Shown: positions 1 to 6,278 of the stretch, one piece after another | How the letters are laid out: every line of letters starts with the position of its first letter | Numbering within the stretch: the first letter of the stretch is position 1 | DNA from: CASQEL01 sp036655975 | GTDB lineage: Bacteria; Desulfobacterota; Desulfovibrionia; Desulfovibrionales; Desulfovibrionaceae | Assembly: GCA_036655975.1 (NCBI GenBank) | Contig: JAVVPD010000098.1 | Coordinates: forward strand, 1-7,568 | Reading direction: 5' to 3' | Length of the DNA: 7,568 nt | Translations under genes and position numbers: made by a program | Notes under the pieces: generated by a model | What the model was told of the DNA's origin: nothing | The model's input: the letters and a program-made list of their open reading frames with translations, nothing else | The model's database searches: none

Positions 1-2
1 CC

Positions 3-242
3 TGTGTTGCGAAATTACTTGAAAAAATTGCTCAACTTCGAGAAACTGCCTTTGCTCCCTTACGCAAACTGGGGAAAACGTTGGCTAACTGGCAAGAAGA
101 GGTGGCCCGAATGTTCCGTTACACACGGAATAACGGCATCACCGAAGGTTTTCACCGGAAAATGAAGCTCATTCAGCGTCGGGCCTATGGATTTCGAAAT
201 TTTGAGAACTACCGTTTGCGGGTCAGAGTGCTGTGTTGTTAA
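3..242 (+). CDS. ISL3-family transposase, C-terminal fragment (5' end outside window)
   Basis: Frame 3 is open from the left edge to a TAA at 240-242 and gives 79 residues. The segment around residues 40-75 has the typical end of the ISL3 DDE transposase domain: a Gly-Ile-Thr-Glu-Gly motif, in which Glu48 of this fragment is the likely catalytic glutamate, then a basic Lys/Arg stretch and the YGFRNFENYRLR block. The reading frame is intact as far as it can be seen, so the full gene may be functional, but the other two catalytic acidic residues lie upstream of the window. It would cut and rejoin the element's ends during transposition. The family call is firm; activity is unknown. Confidence 0.85.
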   Translation, partial: CVAKLLEKIAQLRETAFAPLRKLGKTLANWQEEVARMFRYTRNNGITEGFHRKMKLIQRRAYGFRNFENYRLRVRVLCC

Positions 243-290
243 TGGCTGAAAAATCGAATCGAGAACGTGTCGGAAAACTCAAGAAAATGG

Positions 291-346
291 GCTTTGCCCC
301 CGTCTTTGGTGTAGAGCCGCTTTGCCCCCGTCTTTGGTGTAGAGCC
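291..346. repeat. Perfect tandem pair of a 28-bp IS terminal repeat
   Basis: Bases 291-318 and 319-346 are identical and directly adjacent. Each unit begins GCTTTGCCCCCG and ends GGTGTAGAGCC. The position about 50 bp past the transposase stop, and the GG-starting outer tip when read inward, identify the unit as the element's right terminal repeat. One copy is expected, so the second may come from slipped replication, or from insertion of one element beside the solo end of another. Confidence 0.85.
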
Positions 347-377
347 CAAATTTCCCCAAAATAGCCCGATAAATGCG

Positions 378-409
378 AAAAAAGGGCTTACCCTTTCGAG
401 TAAACCCTT
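378..409 (-). terminator. Rho-independent terminator of the tRNA-fMet gene
   Basis: On the minus strand, 9 bases after the encoded CCA, a 10-bp stem (GGGTTTACTC with GGGTAAGCCC, including two G-T pairs) closes a GAAA tetraloop. It is followed at once by six T residues and flanked by A residues that can pair with them. This is a textbook intrinsic terminator in the right place and direction for the tRNA gene. Confidence 0.9.
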
Positions 410-417
410 GAATTTCT

Positions 418-494
<77 letters not shown>

Positions 495-506
495 ACATGT
501 TTTGTT

Positions 507-520
507 GTGCTGTGCAGCAC
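507..520. repeat. Short inverted repeat in the tRNA-fMet leader
   Basis: GTGCTG and CAGCAC are separated by two bases. The repeat lies between the predicted -10 box and the mature 5' end of the tRNA, so it would fall at the transcription start or in the 5' leader. It could be chance, a protein site, or a leader hairpin affecting 5' processing. Confidence 0.35.
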
Positions 521-531
521 CGCAAGAAAGG

Positions 532-560
532 AAGATAGTCAGATGCTGTGAAACTGTCAA
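532..560 (-). promoter_or_regulatory. Sigma70-type promoter for tRNA-fMet
   Basis: On the minus strand, TTGACA (555-560) and TATCTT (532-537) are spaced by exactly 17 bp. The -35 is a perfect consensus match. The predicted start lies about 30 bases before the mature tRNA 5' end. The flank at 561-626, up to the end of the amidohydrolase gene, is AT-rich and shows no other gene. Confidence 0.8.
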
Positions 561-626
561 GCAGAAATGTACTTATTGGGCATATAATTTTTCTACTACA
601 TATATCTTATTGATTTATAAATAGTA

Positions 627-1946
627 TTATTTTGCATAGTGGGCTACCAAACGGACAAGAATTTCCATGGCGGGGGCTATGGCCGCCTCGTCAAAGTCGA
701 AAGTATGTGTATGGTGCCCTGAAGGGCGTGTGGCGCCTATTTGGATATAGGTACCTATTCCACCGTTTTTTTGAACTTTATTCAGAAATATTGTGAAATC
801 TTCGGAGGCCATAAAGTTTTTCATGCCATGGATGGTGGTGAACGTGCCCATGCTTTTGGCTATTTGTTCCACTATATTACAGAGTTCCGGGCTGGAATTG
901 CCGCTGGGGCATTCGCCCAGTGGGTTTATGGTGCACTGGCAGTTCCACATATGGGCGGCGGCCTGCACAATACGTTTAGCCTCATCCATCATATATGTAT
1001 TTATTTCCGTGGTGGTGCCCCGTGTTTCCGCTTGTATCCAAGCATGGGCCGGAATAATATTTGTGGCATCACCGCCGCCTATTTGTCCTACGTTGACGCG
1101 GGTGTCGCCTTGTCCGTGGCGGGATATGGCGTGCATGTTCAGCACCGCGCTACAGGCTGCCAGTAGGGCATTTTTCCCTTGTTGCGGCGCAATCCCTGCA
1201 TGGGCCGCATTGCCGTCAAAGCGTACATCGATGGTACTGGTGGCTAAAAAGTCTGCCGTACCGCAAATGATTTCGCCGGTGTCCTGTGCCTGCACACCGA
1301 AATGCAGACCGAGGAGCACGTCCACGCCGTCCACGGCTCCGGCGGCGGCCATGGGCATGGCCCCGTGTGCGCCTTCTTCGGCGGGTTGAAAAATAAGGCG
1401 TACCTTGCCCCGTAATTCTGGCTGCAAAGATTTGATGATTGCAGCAACGCCCATGCCAAGGGCCGCGTGTCCGTCATGCCCGCACGCATGCATGGTACCG
1501 TCATATACGGAGGAAAAACCTTCGCGGACGGGGCGGTGTTCGGGACTGGCGCATTCGGTTAATTCCAGCGCGTCCATATCAAAACGAATCGCGATACAGG
1601 GCCCTGTTTGCCCTTTTGCCGTGGCAGCGGGGCAGTCGAGATCCGCCCACAGTCCGGTGAAGCCTTTTCCCATGCGCTGCACCAATTGTGCGTCTGCTCC
1701 TTGGCTCACGGCACGTTCTTGGGCCTGACGGCTTGTTTCGGCATCGGGCAGCGCGTAACGTAGGCTGTCTACATGGGCATCTGGCCCCATAACCACAGAA
1801 TATCCCAGTTCTTTAAGGTGGCGCGCAATCATGGCTGTTGTTCTGTATTCGCACCACGCTTTTTCAGGGTGTTTGTGGATATCGCGGCGCAAAGCCGTAA
1901 TAAGTGGTGTAAGTGCCAATGTTTGCTCATGAATACGTTTTAGCAT
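627..1946 (-). CDS. AbgA-like M20 family amidohydrolase (p-aminobenzoyl-glutamate hydrolase subunit A type)
   Basis: This 439-residue protein belongs to the zinc or manganese M20 peptidase/amidohydrolase family. Motifs in order are HPE (26-28), RFDMDALELTE (121-131), MHACGHDGH (152-160, with metal-binding His157 and neighbouring Cys and Asp), QPAEEG (187-192, catalytic and metal Glu190/Glu191), GLH (213-215), a dimerisation or lid domain around 225-335, ASEDF (380-384) and HHTHTFDFDE (411-420). The long insertion at 55-100 ending GFTGLWADLD and the FDFDE end match E. coli AbgA (436 residues) better than hippurate hydrolases. AbgA works with AbgB to split p-aminobenzoyl-glutamate, a folate breakdown product; no abgB is adjacent, so the substrate is uncertain. 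No signal peptide is seen, so it is probably cytosolic. The ATG at 1944-1946 is chosen because it has AGG five bases upstream and lies downstream of the predicted promoter. A TTG 19 codons earlier (2003) has no ribosome site and would fall at the transcription start. Confidence 0.88.
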   Translation of the reverse strand: MLKRIHEQTLALTPLITALRRDIHKHPEKAWCEYRTTAMIARHLKELGYSVVMGPDAHVDSLRYALPDAETSRQAQERAVSQGADAQLVQRMGKGFTGLWADLDCPAATAKGQTGPCIAIRFDMDALELTECASPEHRPVREGFSSVYDGTMHACGHDGHAALGMGVAAIIKSLQPELRGKVRLIFQPAEEGAHGAMPMAAAGAVDGVDVLLGLHFGVQAQDTGEIICGTADFLATSTIDVRFDGNAAHAGIAPQQGKNALLAACSAVLNMHAISRHGQGDTRVNVGQIGGGDATNIIPAHAWIQAETRGTTTEINTYMMDEAKRIVQAAAHMWNCQCTINPLGECPSGNSSPELCNIVEQIAKSMGTFTTIHGMKNFMASEDFTIFLNKVQKNGGIGTYIQIGATRPSGHHTHTFDFDEAAIAPAMEILVRLVAHYAK

Positions 1947-2006
1947 GAAGACCTGCACGGTTAAAGGTTGAGTAGCGCTTTGCCCAGTAAAGGCTTGCTG
2001 CAAGGC

Positions 2007-2035
2007 GCTATACGCTTAGCAAAGTGGATTGCCAA
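2007..2035 (-). promoter_or_regulatory. Predicted promoter of the AbgA-like gene
   Basis: On the minus strand, TTGGCA (2030-2035) and TATAGC (2007-2012) are separated by 17 bp. The predicted start near 2000 gives a leader of about 54 bases before the ATG at 1946. The -35 overlaps that of the divergent promoter. It was read by eye only. Confidence 0.5.
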
Positions 2036-2057
2036 GCCGCATGGCTATGAGTATAGT
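2029..2057 (+). promoter_or_regulatory. Predicted promoter of the DUF21/CBS gene
   Basis: On the plus strand, TTGCCA (2029-2034) and TATAGT (2052-2057) are separated by 17 bp. The predicted start near 2064 gives a leader of about 36 bases to the ATG at 2100. The ribosome site before that ATG is weak (GGA eight bases upstream). Confidence 0.55.
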
Positions 2058-2099
2058 AAAAACAAGTATCTTTATCCACCATATCAAACGGACTAAATC

Positions 2100-3140
2100 A
2101 TGTTGACTCTTGCCCTTGCTGTTAGCCTTGCGCTTATCATTTCAGCATCGTGCTCTTTGACAGAAACAGTATTATATTCAGTAACATGGGCGCACATTGA
2201 GAAATTGCGTAAACAGGGCGGTAGTGCGGGGAATACCTTGTTTGAGATGCGTGCCCGCATCGACAAACCTATTGCCGCCGTGCTGACTTTGAACACCGTA
2301 GCAAATACTGCAGGTTCCGCCATTGCGGGGGCGGCCTTTACCACCGTATTCGGCTCGGAGCACATGTGGGCTTTTGCCATTTTTTTTACGATTCTCATTT
2401 TGGCTTTTGGCGAAATCGTCCCCAAAACATTGGGTGTTGCCTATGCAAATCCTTTATCAACAGTTTTGGTGCGACCTCTTGCGTTGATAGTCAAAGTGCT
2501 CACGCCGGTACTTTGGCTCACCAGCATGCTTACGCGCCTGGTCACCCCTGCCAATACGGGGCCGCAAGTTTCGGAAGACGATATCCGCGCCGTGACCAGC
2601 CTTTCACGACAGGCGGGGCGTATCCAACCTTTTGAAGAGCGCACCATCCGCAATATTCTTTCCCTTGATCAAAAGCGGGTGCGTGATATTATGACCCCGC
2701 GCACGGTGGTATTTTCCCTGCCCGCTGATATGAGCGTTGGGGAGGCCTACCAATTGCCGGAATTGTGGCATTTTAGTCGAATTCCTGTGTACGGTGAAGA
2801 TAACGAAGACCTTGTGGGCATTATCTCGCGGCGTGCCTTGGGGCAGCATTCGGCAGCTGGGGAAACCGCGCCTCTGCTCGGTGATATTATGATGCCCCTG
2901 CAATTTGTGCTCGAGAGCCACACCCTCGACAATTTGTTGCAAGAATTTTTAAATTCACGAACCCATCTTTTTGCCGTGTTGGATGAATATGGCGGTCTGG
3001 CGGGCGTGGTGTCTTTAGAGGATGTGGTGGAAGAAATATTAGGTCGTGAAATTGTAGACGAAAGTGACAATGTGGCTGATCTGCGTGAGTTGGCGCGGCA
3101 GCGGCGGACGGCGCTCACGAAGGCTTCGGCTGTTAGTTAG
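2100..3140 (+). CDS. DUF21 (CNNM) and CBS-pair membrane protein, HlyC/CorC-like
   Basis: The protein has 346 residues. Residues 1-145 form the CNNM/DUF21 transmembrane domain, with hydrophobic segments near 3-20, 57-82, 89-105 and 122-146 and the conserved GEIVPKTLG at 104-112. A linker follows, then a CBS pair: RDIMTPR (195-201) with SRIPVY (226-231) for the first, and about 262-320 for the second, which ends DEYGGLAGVVSLEDVVEEIL. Relatives are implicated in magnesium/cobalt or sodium-coupled ion transport, and the CBS pair usually binds adenine nucleotides. The protein stops about 25 residues after the second CBS, so the C-terminal CorC_HlyC domain found in longer family members is absent. 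That is a known shorter architecture and not an obvious truncation, because the tail EIVDESD is typical. The name hemolysin for this family is historical. The start is the first ATG and directly precedes the first membrane segment. The transported ion cannot be read from the sequence. Confidence 0.88.
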   Translation: MLTLALAVSLALIISASCSLTETVLYSVTWAHIEKLRKQGGSAGNTLFEMRARIDKPIAAVLTLNTVANTAGSAIAGAAFTTVFGSEHMWAFAIFFTILILAFGEIVPKTLGVAYANPLSTVLVRPLALIVKVLTPVLWLTSMLTRLVTPANTGPQVSEDDIRAVTSLSRQAGRIQPFEERTIRNILSLDQKRVRDIMTPRTVVFSLPADMSVGEAYQLPELWHFSRIPVYGEDNEDLVGIISRRALGQHSAAGETAPLLGDIMMPLQFVLESHTLDNLLQEFLNSRTHLFAVLDEYGGLAGVVSLEDVVEEILGREIVDESDNVADLRELARQRRTALTKASAVS

Positions 3141-3154
3141 GAGCAATTCTCATC

Positions 3155-3183
3155 TTGTCAGAAAAATCAAAATACAGTATAAA
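3155..3183 (+). promoter_or_regulatory. Predicted promoter of the ccmEFABC operon
   Basis: TTGTCA (3155-3160) and TATAAA (3178-3183) are separated by 17 bp in the 91-bp gap before ccmE. The predicted start near 3190 gives a leader of about 42 bases. A weak inverted repeat, TAACG with CGTTA (3189-3204), lies at the start of the leader. No clear terminator separates the preceding DUF21/CBS gene, so read-through is also possible. Confidence 0.65.
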
Positions 3184-3231
3184 CGCCGTAACGAATCAGC
3201 GTTATTCCTGTCTGTTTTACCGAGGTACCCG

Positions 3232-3642
3232 ATGAAGAATAAAAAACCCGCCAGTATATACATTGCCGCACTGCTTCTTTTTTTGGGGGGAGTGGGCTAT
3301 CTGGTCTATTCCGGTTTGTCCGAAAATAGCGTGTATTTTTTGAATGTGTCCGAAGCCTTGGCGGCTCCACAGGAAAAACTCAAGGCTGCGCGCCTGTTTG
3401 GCACGGTGGCAGAGCAAGGCATAAGGCCCCCTGCCGCAGGCCCGGGGGTGAGTTTCCGTATGGAAGATAAGGACAATCCCCAGCAAACACTGTTGGTGCA
3501 CTACCGTGGTGCGGTGCCCGACACCTTTAAAGCGGGCGTGGAAGTTATTGTGGAAGGAGGCATGGGGGCTGATGGTGCCTTTGCTGCCAAAACCCTCATG
3601 ACTAAGTGCCCGTCTAAATATGAAAAACAAAATAGAACGTAG
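3232..3642 (+). CDS. ccmE: Cytochrome c maturation heme chaperone CcmE, CXXXY type
   Basis: This 136-residue protein has one N-terminal membrane anchor (about 8-27, after a KNKK start) and a periplasmic OB-fold domain with the family features VYFLNVSEAL (34-43), RLFGTVAEQG (54-63), VSFRMED (73-79), LLVHYRG (87-93) and VEVIVEGG (103-110). CcmE receives heme from CcmC and passes it to the CcmF lyase. In canonical CcmE a His in HXXXY binds heme covalently; here the motif is Cys126-Pro-Ser-Lys-Tyr130. This CXXXY form is known from Desulfovibrio and some archaea. The tail ends six residues after Tyr130, much shorter than in E. coli CcmE (159 residues). The ATG at 3232 is chosen because GAGG stands six bases before it and the membrane anchor begins at once. 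The frame is open further upstream to 3064, but that would overlap the previous gene and add residues without family match. It is the first gene of the ccm operon. Confidence 0.93.
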   Translation: MKNKKPASIYIAALLLFLGGVGYLVYSGLSENSVYFLNVSEALAAPQEKLKAARLFGTVAEQGIRPPAAGPGVSFRMEDKDNPQQTLLVHYRGAVPDTFKAGVEVIVEGGMGADGAFAAKTLMTKCPSKYEKQNRT

Positions 3643-3649
3643 GCCTAGC

Positions 3650-3674
3650 GGCGGAGGCCATACCTCCCCCCGCC
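3650..3674 (+). other. GC-rich intercistronic hairpin between ccmE and ccmF
   Basis: GGAGG (3653-3657) pairs with CCTCC (3663-3667) across a five-base loop. GGC (3650-3652) can pair with GCC (3672-3674) beyond a four-base C bulge. No T-run follows, so it is unlikely to be an intrinsic terminator. It may set mRNA stability or relative expression of ccmE and the downstream genes. Confidence 0.4.
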
Positions 3675-3700
3675 AGAGACAAAACACCTAAGGAGCCTTG

Positions 3701-5599
3701 ATGTATATCTTTGCGTATTCTTTGCAATTATTAGCACTATTGTGTGCTTTGAGCGGGGCGGGGCTGGCAGTGGTGCAAGTCTGGCAAGGCCGCTCTGACG
3801 CGCTTAAAATTATTGAAAAATCCCAATATATGTTGACGGCAGCCCTCACGGTGGCTTCTGCATTATTGCTACACGCCTTGTTTTGGAACGATTTTTCGTT
3901 GGTATATGTTGCCAGTTACACCGACAGAATTTTGCCGGTATTTTACCGTCTTACAGCCTTCTGGGCCGGACAGGCGGGGTCTATGCTGTTCTGGGCTTTT
4001 TCGGTAGCGCTGTGCGGCGTCTTTTTTATGCTCACCCCAGCCTATCGTAAGCTTTCAGATGCCACAAAATTGTGGTATTGGATATTCTTTTCCAGCATTA
4101 TGGCCTTTTTTAGTCTGATTTTGGCTTGTTGGAGCAATCCTTTTCTGCTGCAGACCCCCGTGCCTGCTGACGGGAACGGGCTTAACCCCCTGCTACAGAA
4201 CCCGGGGATGATTTTTCATCCGCCCCTGTTGTTTTTGGGCTATGGCGGCTTTGTTATTCCGGGTTGTCTGGCCTTAGCACAGTCTTTGTCGGGTAATCGT
4301 GACGTGGAGGGGAGCTGGATTCAGGTTGCGCGTCCTTTCACCTTGCTGGCGTGGCTGTTTTTGACGGCGGGCATCGTGCTTGGCGCGTGGTGGGCCTATA
4401 TGGAATTGGGTTGGGGGGGCTATTGGGCTTGGGATCCGGTGGAAAACGCTTCGCTTATTCCGTGGCTTGTGGGCACTGCCGCCATACACACCATGATAGT
4501 GGAAGACCGCCGTGGCAAGTTGGGAAGGGTCAACGTATTTTTGATGGCTCTAACCACGGTATCGGCCTTTTTTGCTACCTATCTGGTACGGAGCGGGGTT
4601 ATTGACTCCGTACACGCCTTTGGCAGCGGCAGCGTAGGCATGCCCCTGTTAATATTCATTTTGGCAAGCACCTTATTGTCATTTTGGATTGCGCTTATGG
4701 GAAAAAGCCGGGGCAAGCCCCTGGCGGGCATAGACAGCCGCGAAGGCTTTTTGGTGCTGGTAGCGTGGGTATTATTGATGCTGTCGCTGATTATTTGGGT
4801 GGCTACCTTGTGGCCTTTAATCAGTAAAATATGGACGGTACAGGCACAAGGGCTGGATGCGGGCTTCTATAACCGCGTGTGCTTGCCTTTGGCGGCAATG
4901 CTGACGGTTATTCTGGCTATTTGTCCTTGGCTCGGCTGGGGCGGTGGTGTGCGCGACAAAAAAGGCGCTGCGGTAGTGGTGGGCGTTTTTGTCGGTGCGG
5001 GAGCGTTATTTTGGTTTATGGGCTATCGCCATCCCACGGCCTTCATTGCGTCGGCGGCAGCCGTAGCGGCTATCGCCAGTTTTGTGATGCTCATGCTCGA
5101 TGCCAAGGTGCGCGCTGTCCCCAACGCCGTCGCGGCCTACGGGGTACATTTGGGCGTGGCTTTGTTGGTACTGGGCGTGGCTTTTTCTGGGCCGTACAAG
5201 CAGGAGGGCGACTTGTTGCTGGCAAAGGGCGACAAGGGGCGCGTGGGTGGGTATGAAATTACGCTGGTTGATATTGTCGATGGCGTGAAACCCGGCTTTG
5301 ATTATATTGAAGGTCGTCTGGAAATTCGTAAAGACAATGTGCTGGTGGGGGTTTTGGCTCCGCAGCGCCGTATTTACGACAAATTCGGCAATCAGCAATT
5401 TTCCGAAGTGGACACCGTGGCAAGCCTTGGGGCAGAACTCTACGCCTCCTTGTTGGGGCTGGACACGCAGCATCGGTTAACGGTGAAATTTAGCGTGCAT
5501 CCGCTGGTAAACTGGATGTGGATTGGCGGTACGCTGATGTGCCTTTTCCCCTTGTTCGGCTTACGGCGCCGTAAGTCCAAACAGGAAGTGGATGCCTAG
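3701..5599 (+). CDS. ccmF: Cytochrome c heme lyase subunit CcmF
   Basis: CcmF is the multi-spanning inner-membrane lyase that attaches heme from CcmE to the CXXCH motif of apocytochromes c. The protein has 632 residues, close to the 647 of E. coli CcmF. The tryptophan-rich WWD domain is present as WGGYWAWDPVENAS (238-251). The four histidines expected as heme ligands all have counterparts: His173 (FHPPLLFLGY), His263, His305 (VHAFG) and His483. A periplasmic domain at about 497-600 precedes the last membrane segment (about 603-620) and a basic cytoplasmic tail. The ATG at 3701 has TAAGGAG five bases upstream; a TTG one codon earlier is too close to that site. It follows ccmE by 58 bp, and its last eight bases overlap the start of ccmA, which implies coupled translation. 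No disrupted motif was seen. Confidence 0.96.
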   Translation: MYIFAYSLQLLALLCALSGAGLAVVQVWQGRSDALKIIEKSQYMLTAALTVASALLLHALFWNDFSLVYVASYTDRILPVFYRLTAFWAGQAGSMLFWAFSVALCGVFFMLTPAYRKLSDATKLWYWIFFSSIMAFFSLILACWSNPFLLQTPVPADGNGLNPLLQNPGMIFHPPLLFLGYGGFVIPGCLALAQSLSGNRDVEGSWIQVARPFTLLAWLFLTAGIVLGAWWAYMELGWGGYWAWDPVENASLIPWLVGTAAIHTMIVEDRRGKLGRVNVFLMALTTVSAFFATYLVRSGVIDSVHAFGSGSVGMPLLIFILASTLLSFWIALMGKSRGKPLAGIDSREGFLVLVAWVLLMLSLIIWVATLWPLISKIWTVQAQGLDAGFYNRVCLPLAAMLTVILAICPWLGWGGGVRDKKGAAVVVGVFVGAGALFWFMGYRHPTAFIASAAAVAAIASFVMLMLDAKVRAVPNAVAAYGVHLGVALLVLGVAFSGPYKQEGDLLLAKGDKGRVGGYEITLVDIVDGVKPGFDYIEGRLEIRKDNVLVGVLAPQRRIYDKFGNQQFSEVDTVASLGAELYASLLGLDTQHRLTVKFSVHPLVNWMWIGGTLMCLFPLFGLRRRKSKQEVDA

Positions 5600-6278
5600 G
5601 CACAACATGCTGCTGGAATTGCAACATATCGCCCGCATGTACGGATCTCGGTGCGTCTTTAAGGATGTGTCTTTTTCTGTGCCTGCGGGCTCGCTTACGG
5701 TGTTGGTAGGCGCTAACGGTGCGGGAAAGTCCACCCTTATGCACATTATGGCGGGCCTTGCGCGCCCCAGTGCGGGCGAGGTGCTGCACCATGTACAGCC
5801 TGCTGAAATGGCGTATCTTGGGCATGCGACCTTTATTTATCCCGCCTTGACGGCCCGTGAAAATTTGCGTTTTTGGGGCGCGATGTACGGTGTGGACGTT
5901 TCTGACATGGCACTGGACACGGTGCTGGAAAGGGTGGAATTGCAAGCCCACGCCCACGAGAGAGCTGCAGTGTTTTCCCGTGGTATGGCCCAAAGATTGA
6001 ATGTGGCGCGGGTGCTGTTGTTGGAACCGCGCTTGTTGCTTTTGGACGAACCGGCTACGGGCTTGGACACCGCCTCCAGCCACTTGTTGCGCCGCGAAAT
6101 AGTGCGGGCCCGTGAACGCGGGGCGGGCATCGTATGGATTACCCACGATGTTCTGACCGACGCGCCTTTGGCCGACCGGCTGTTGGCACTGCGGGACAGG
6201 CGGCTGGCCTATGACGGCGAACCCACAGCCTACACCGATGCTTTAGAAAAGGCTGTAGCCGATGGGGGCAGGCCATGA
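5592..6278 (+). CDS. ccmA: Heme exporter ATP-binding protein CcmA
   Basis: This is the cytoplasmic ABC ATPase of the CcmAB complex, which uses ATP to release holo-CcmE from CcmC. It has 228 residues (E. coli CcmA has 207). Walker A is GANGAGKST (40-48), the signature segment is FSRGMAQRL (128-136), Walker B and D-loop are LLLLDEPATGLD (148-159), and the switch histidine is His185 in WITHD. At the Q-loop the sequence is AYLGHATF (74-81), with His78 where many ABC proteins have Gln. The signature departs from LSGGQ, although variants are usual in this family. The start at 5592 overlaps the ccmF stop in ATGCCTAG and has AGGA five bases upstream. An internal ATG at 5607, six bases after TAGG, would give a protein five residues shorter and cannot be excluded. 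Its stop overlaps the start of ccmB. Confidence 0.94.
   Translation: MPRHNMLLELQHIARMYGSRCVFKDVSFSVPAGSLTVLVGANGAGKSTLMHIMAGLARPSAGEVLHHVQPAEMAYLGHATFIYPALTARENLRFWGAMYGVDVSDMALDTVLERVELQAHAHERAAVFSRGMAQRLNVARVLLLEPRLLLLDEPATGLDTASSHLLRREIVRARERGAGIVWITHDVLTDAPLADRLLALRDRRLAYDGEPTAYTDALEKAVADGGRP

Larger units (their letters stand above)
1..346 (+). mobile_element. Right end of an ISL3-family insertion sequence (partial)
   Basis: The stretch holds the 3' end of an ISL3-type transposase gene, about 48 bp of non-coding DNA, and then a 28-bp sequence that reads inward from its outer tip as GGCTCTACACCAAAG. ISL3-family elements typically have ends starting with GG, inverted repeats of roughly 15-39 bp and 8-bp target duplications, so this sequence fits the right terminal repeat. 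The repeat is present twice in tandem, so the true outer boundary could be 318 or 346. The left end lies outside the window, so neither the matching repeat nor the target duplication can be seen. The element sits just beyond the tRNA-fMet terminator. Confidence 0.7.

Noticed and set aside
291..346. Two adjacent repeats as a minimal CRISPR array
   Set aside because: The units touch with no spacer, and there are only two of them; the setting beside a transposase fits an IS end.
793..1389. Long plus-strand open frames opposite the amidohydrolase (also 741-1166, 1405-1728)
   Set aside because: They are antisense to a gene with a complete set of M20 motifs, have no ribosome sites or recognisable domains, and are explained by the GC-rich codons of the real gene.
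3064..3231. A 56-residue N-terminal extension of CcmE
   Set aside because: It would overlap the upstream gene, begins before the predicted promoter, and adds non-family sequence ahead of a clear membrane anchor with its own ribosome site.
3650..3674. Intrinsic terminator splitting ccmE from ccmF
   Set aside because: No T-run follows the stem and the ccm genes downstream show no separate promoter that I could recognise.
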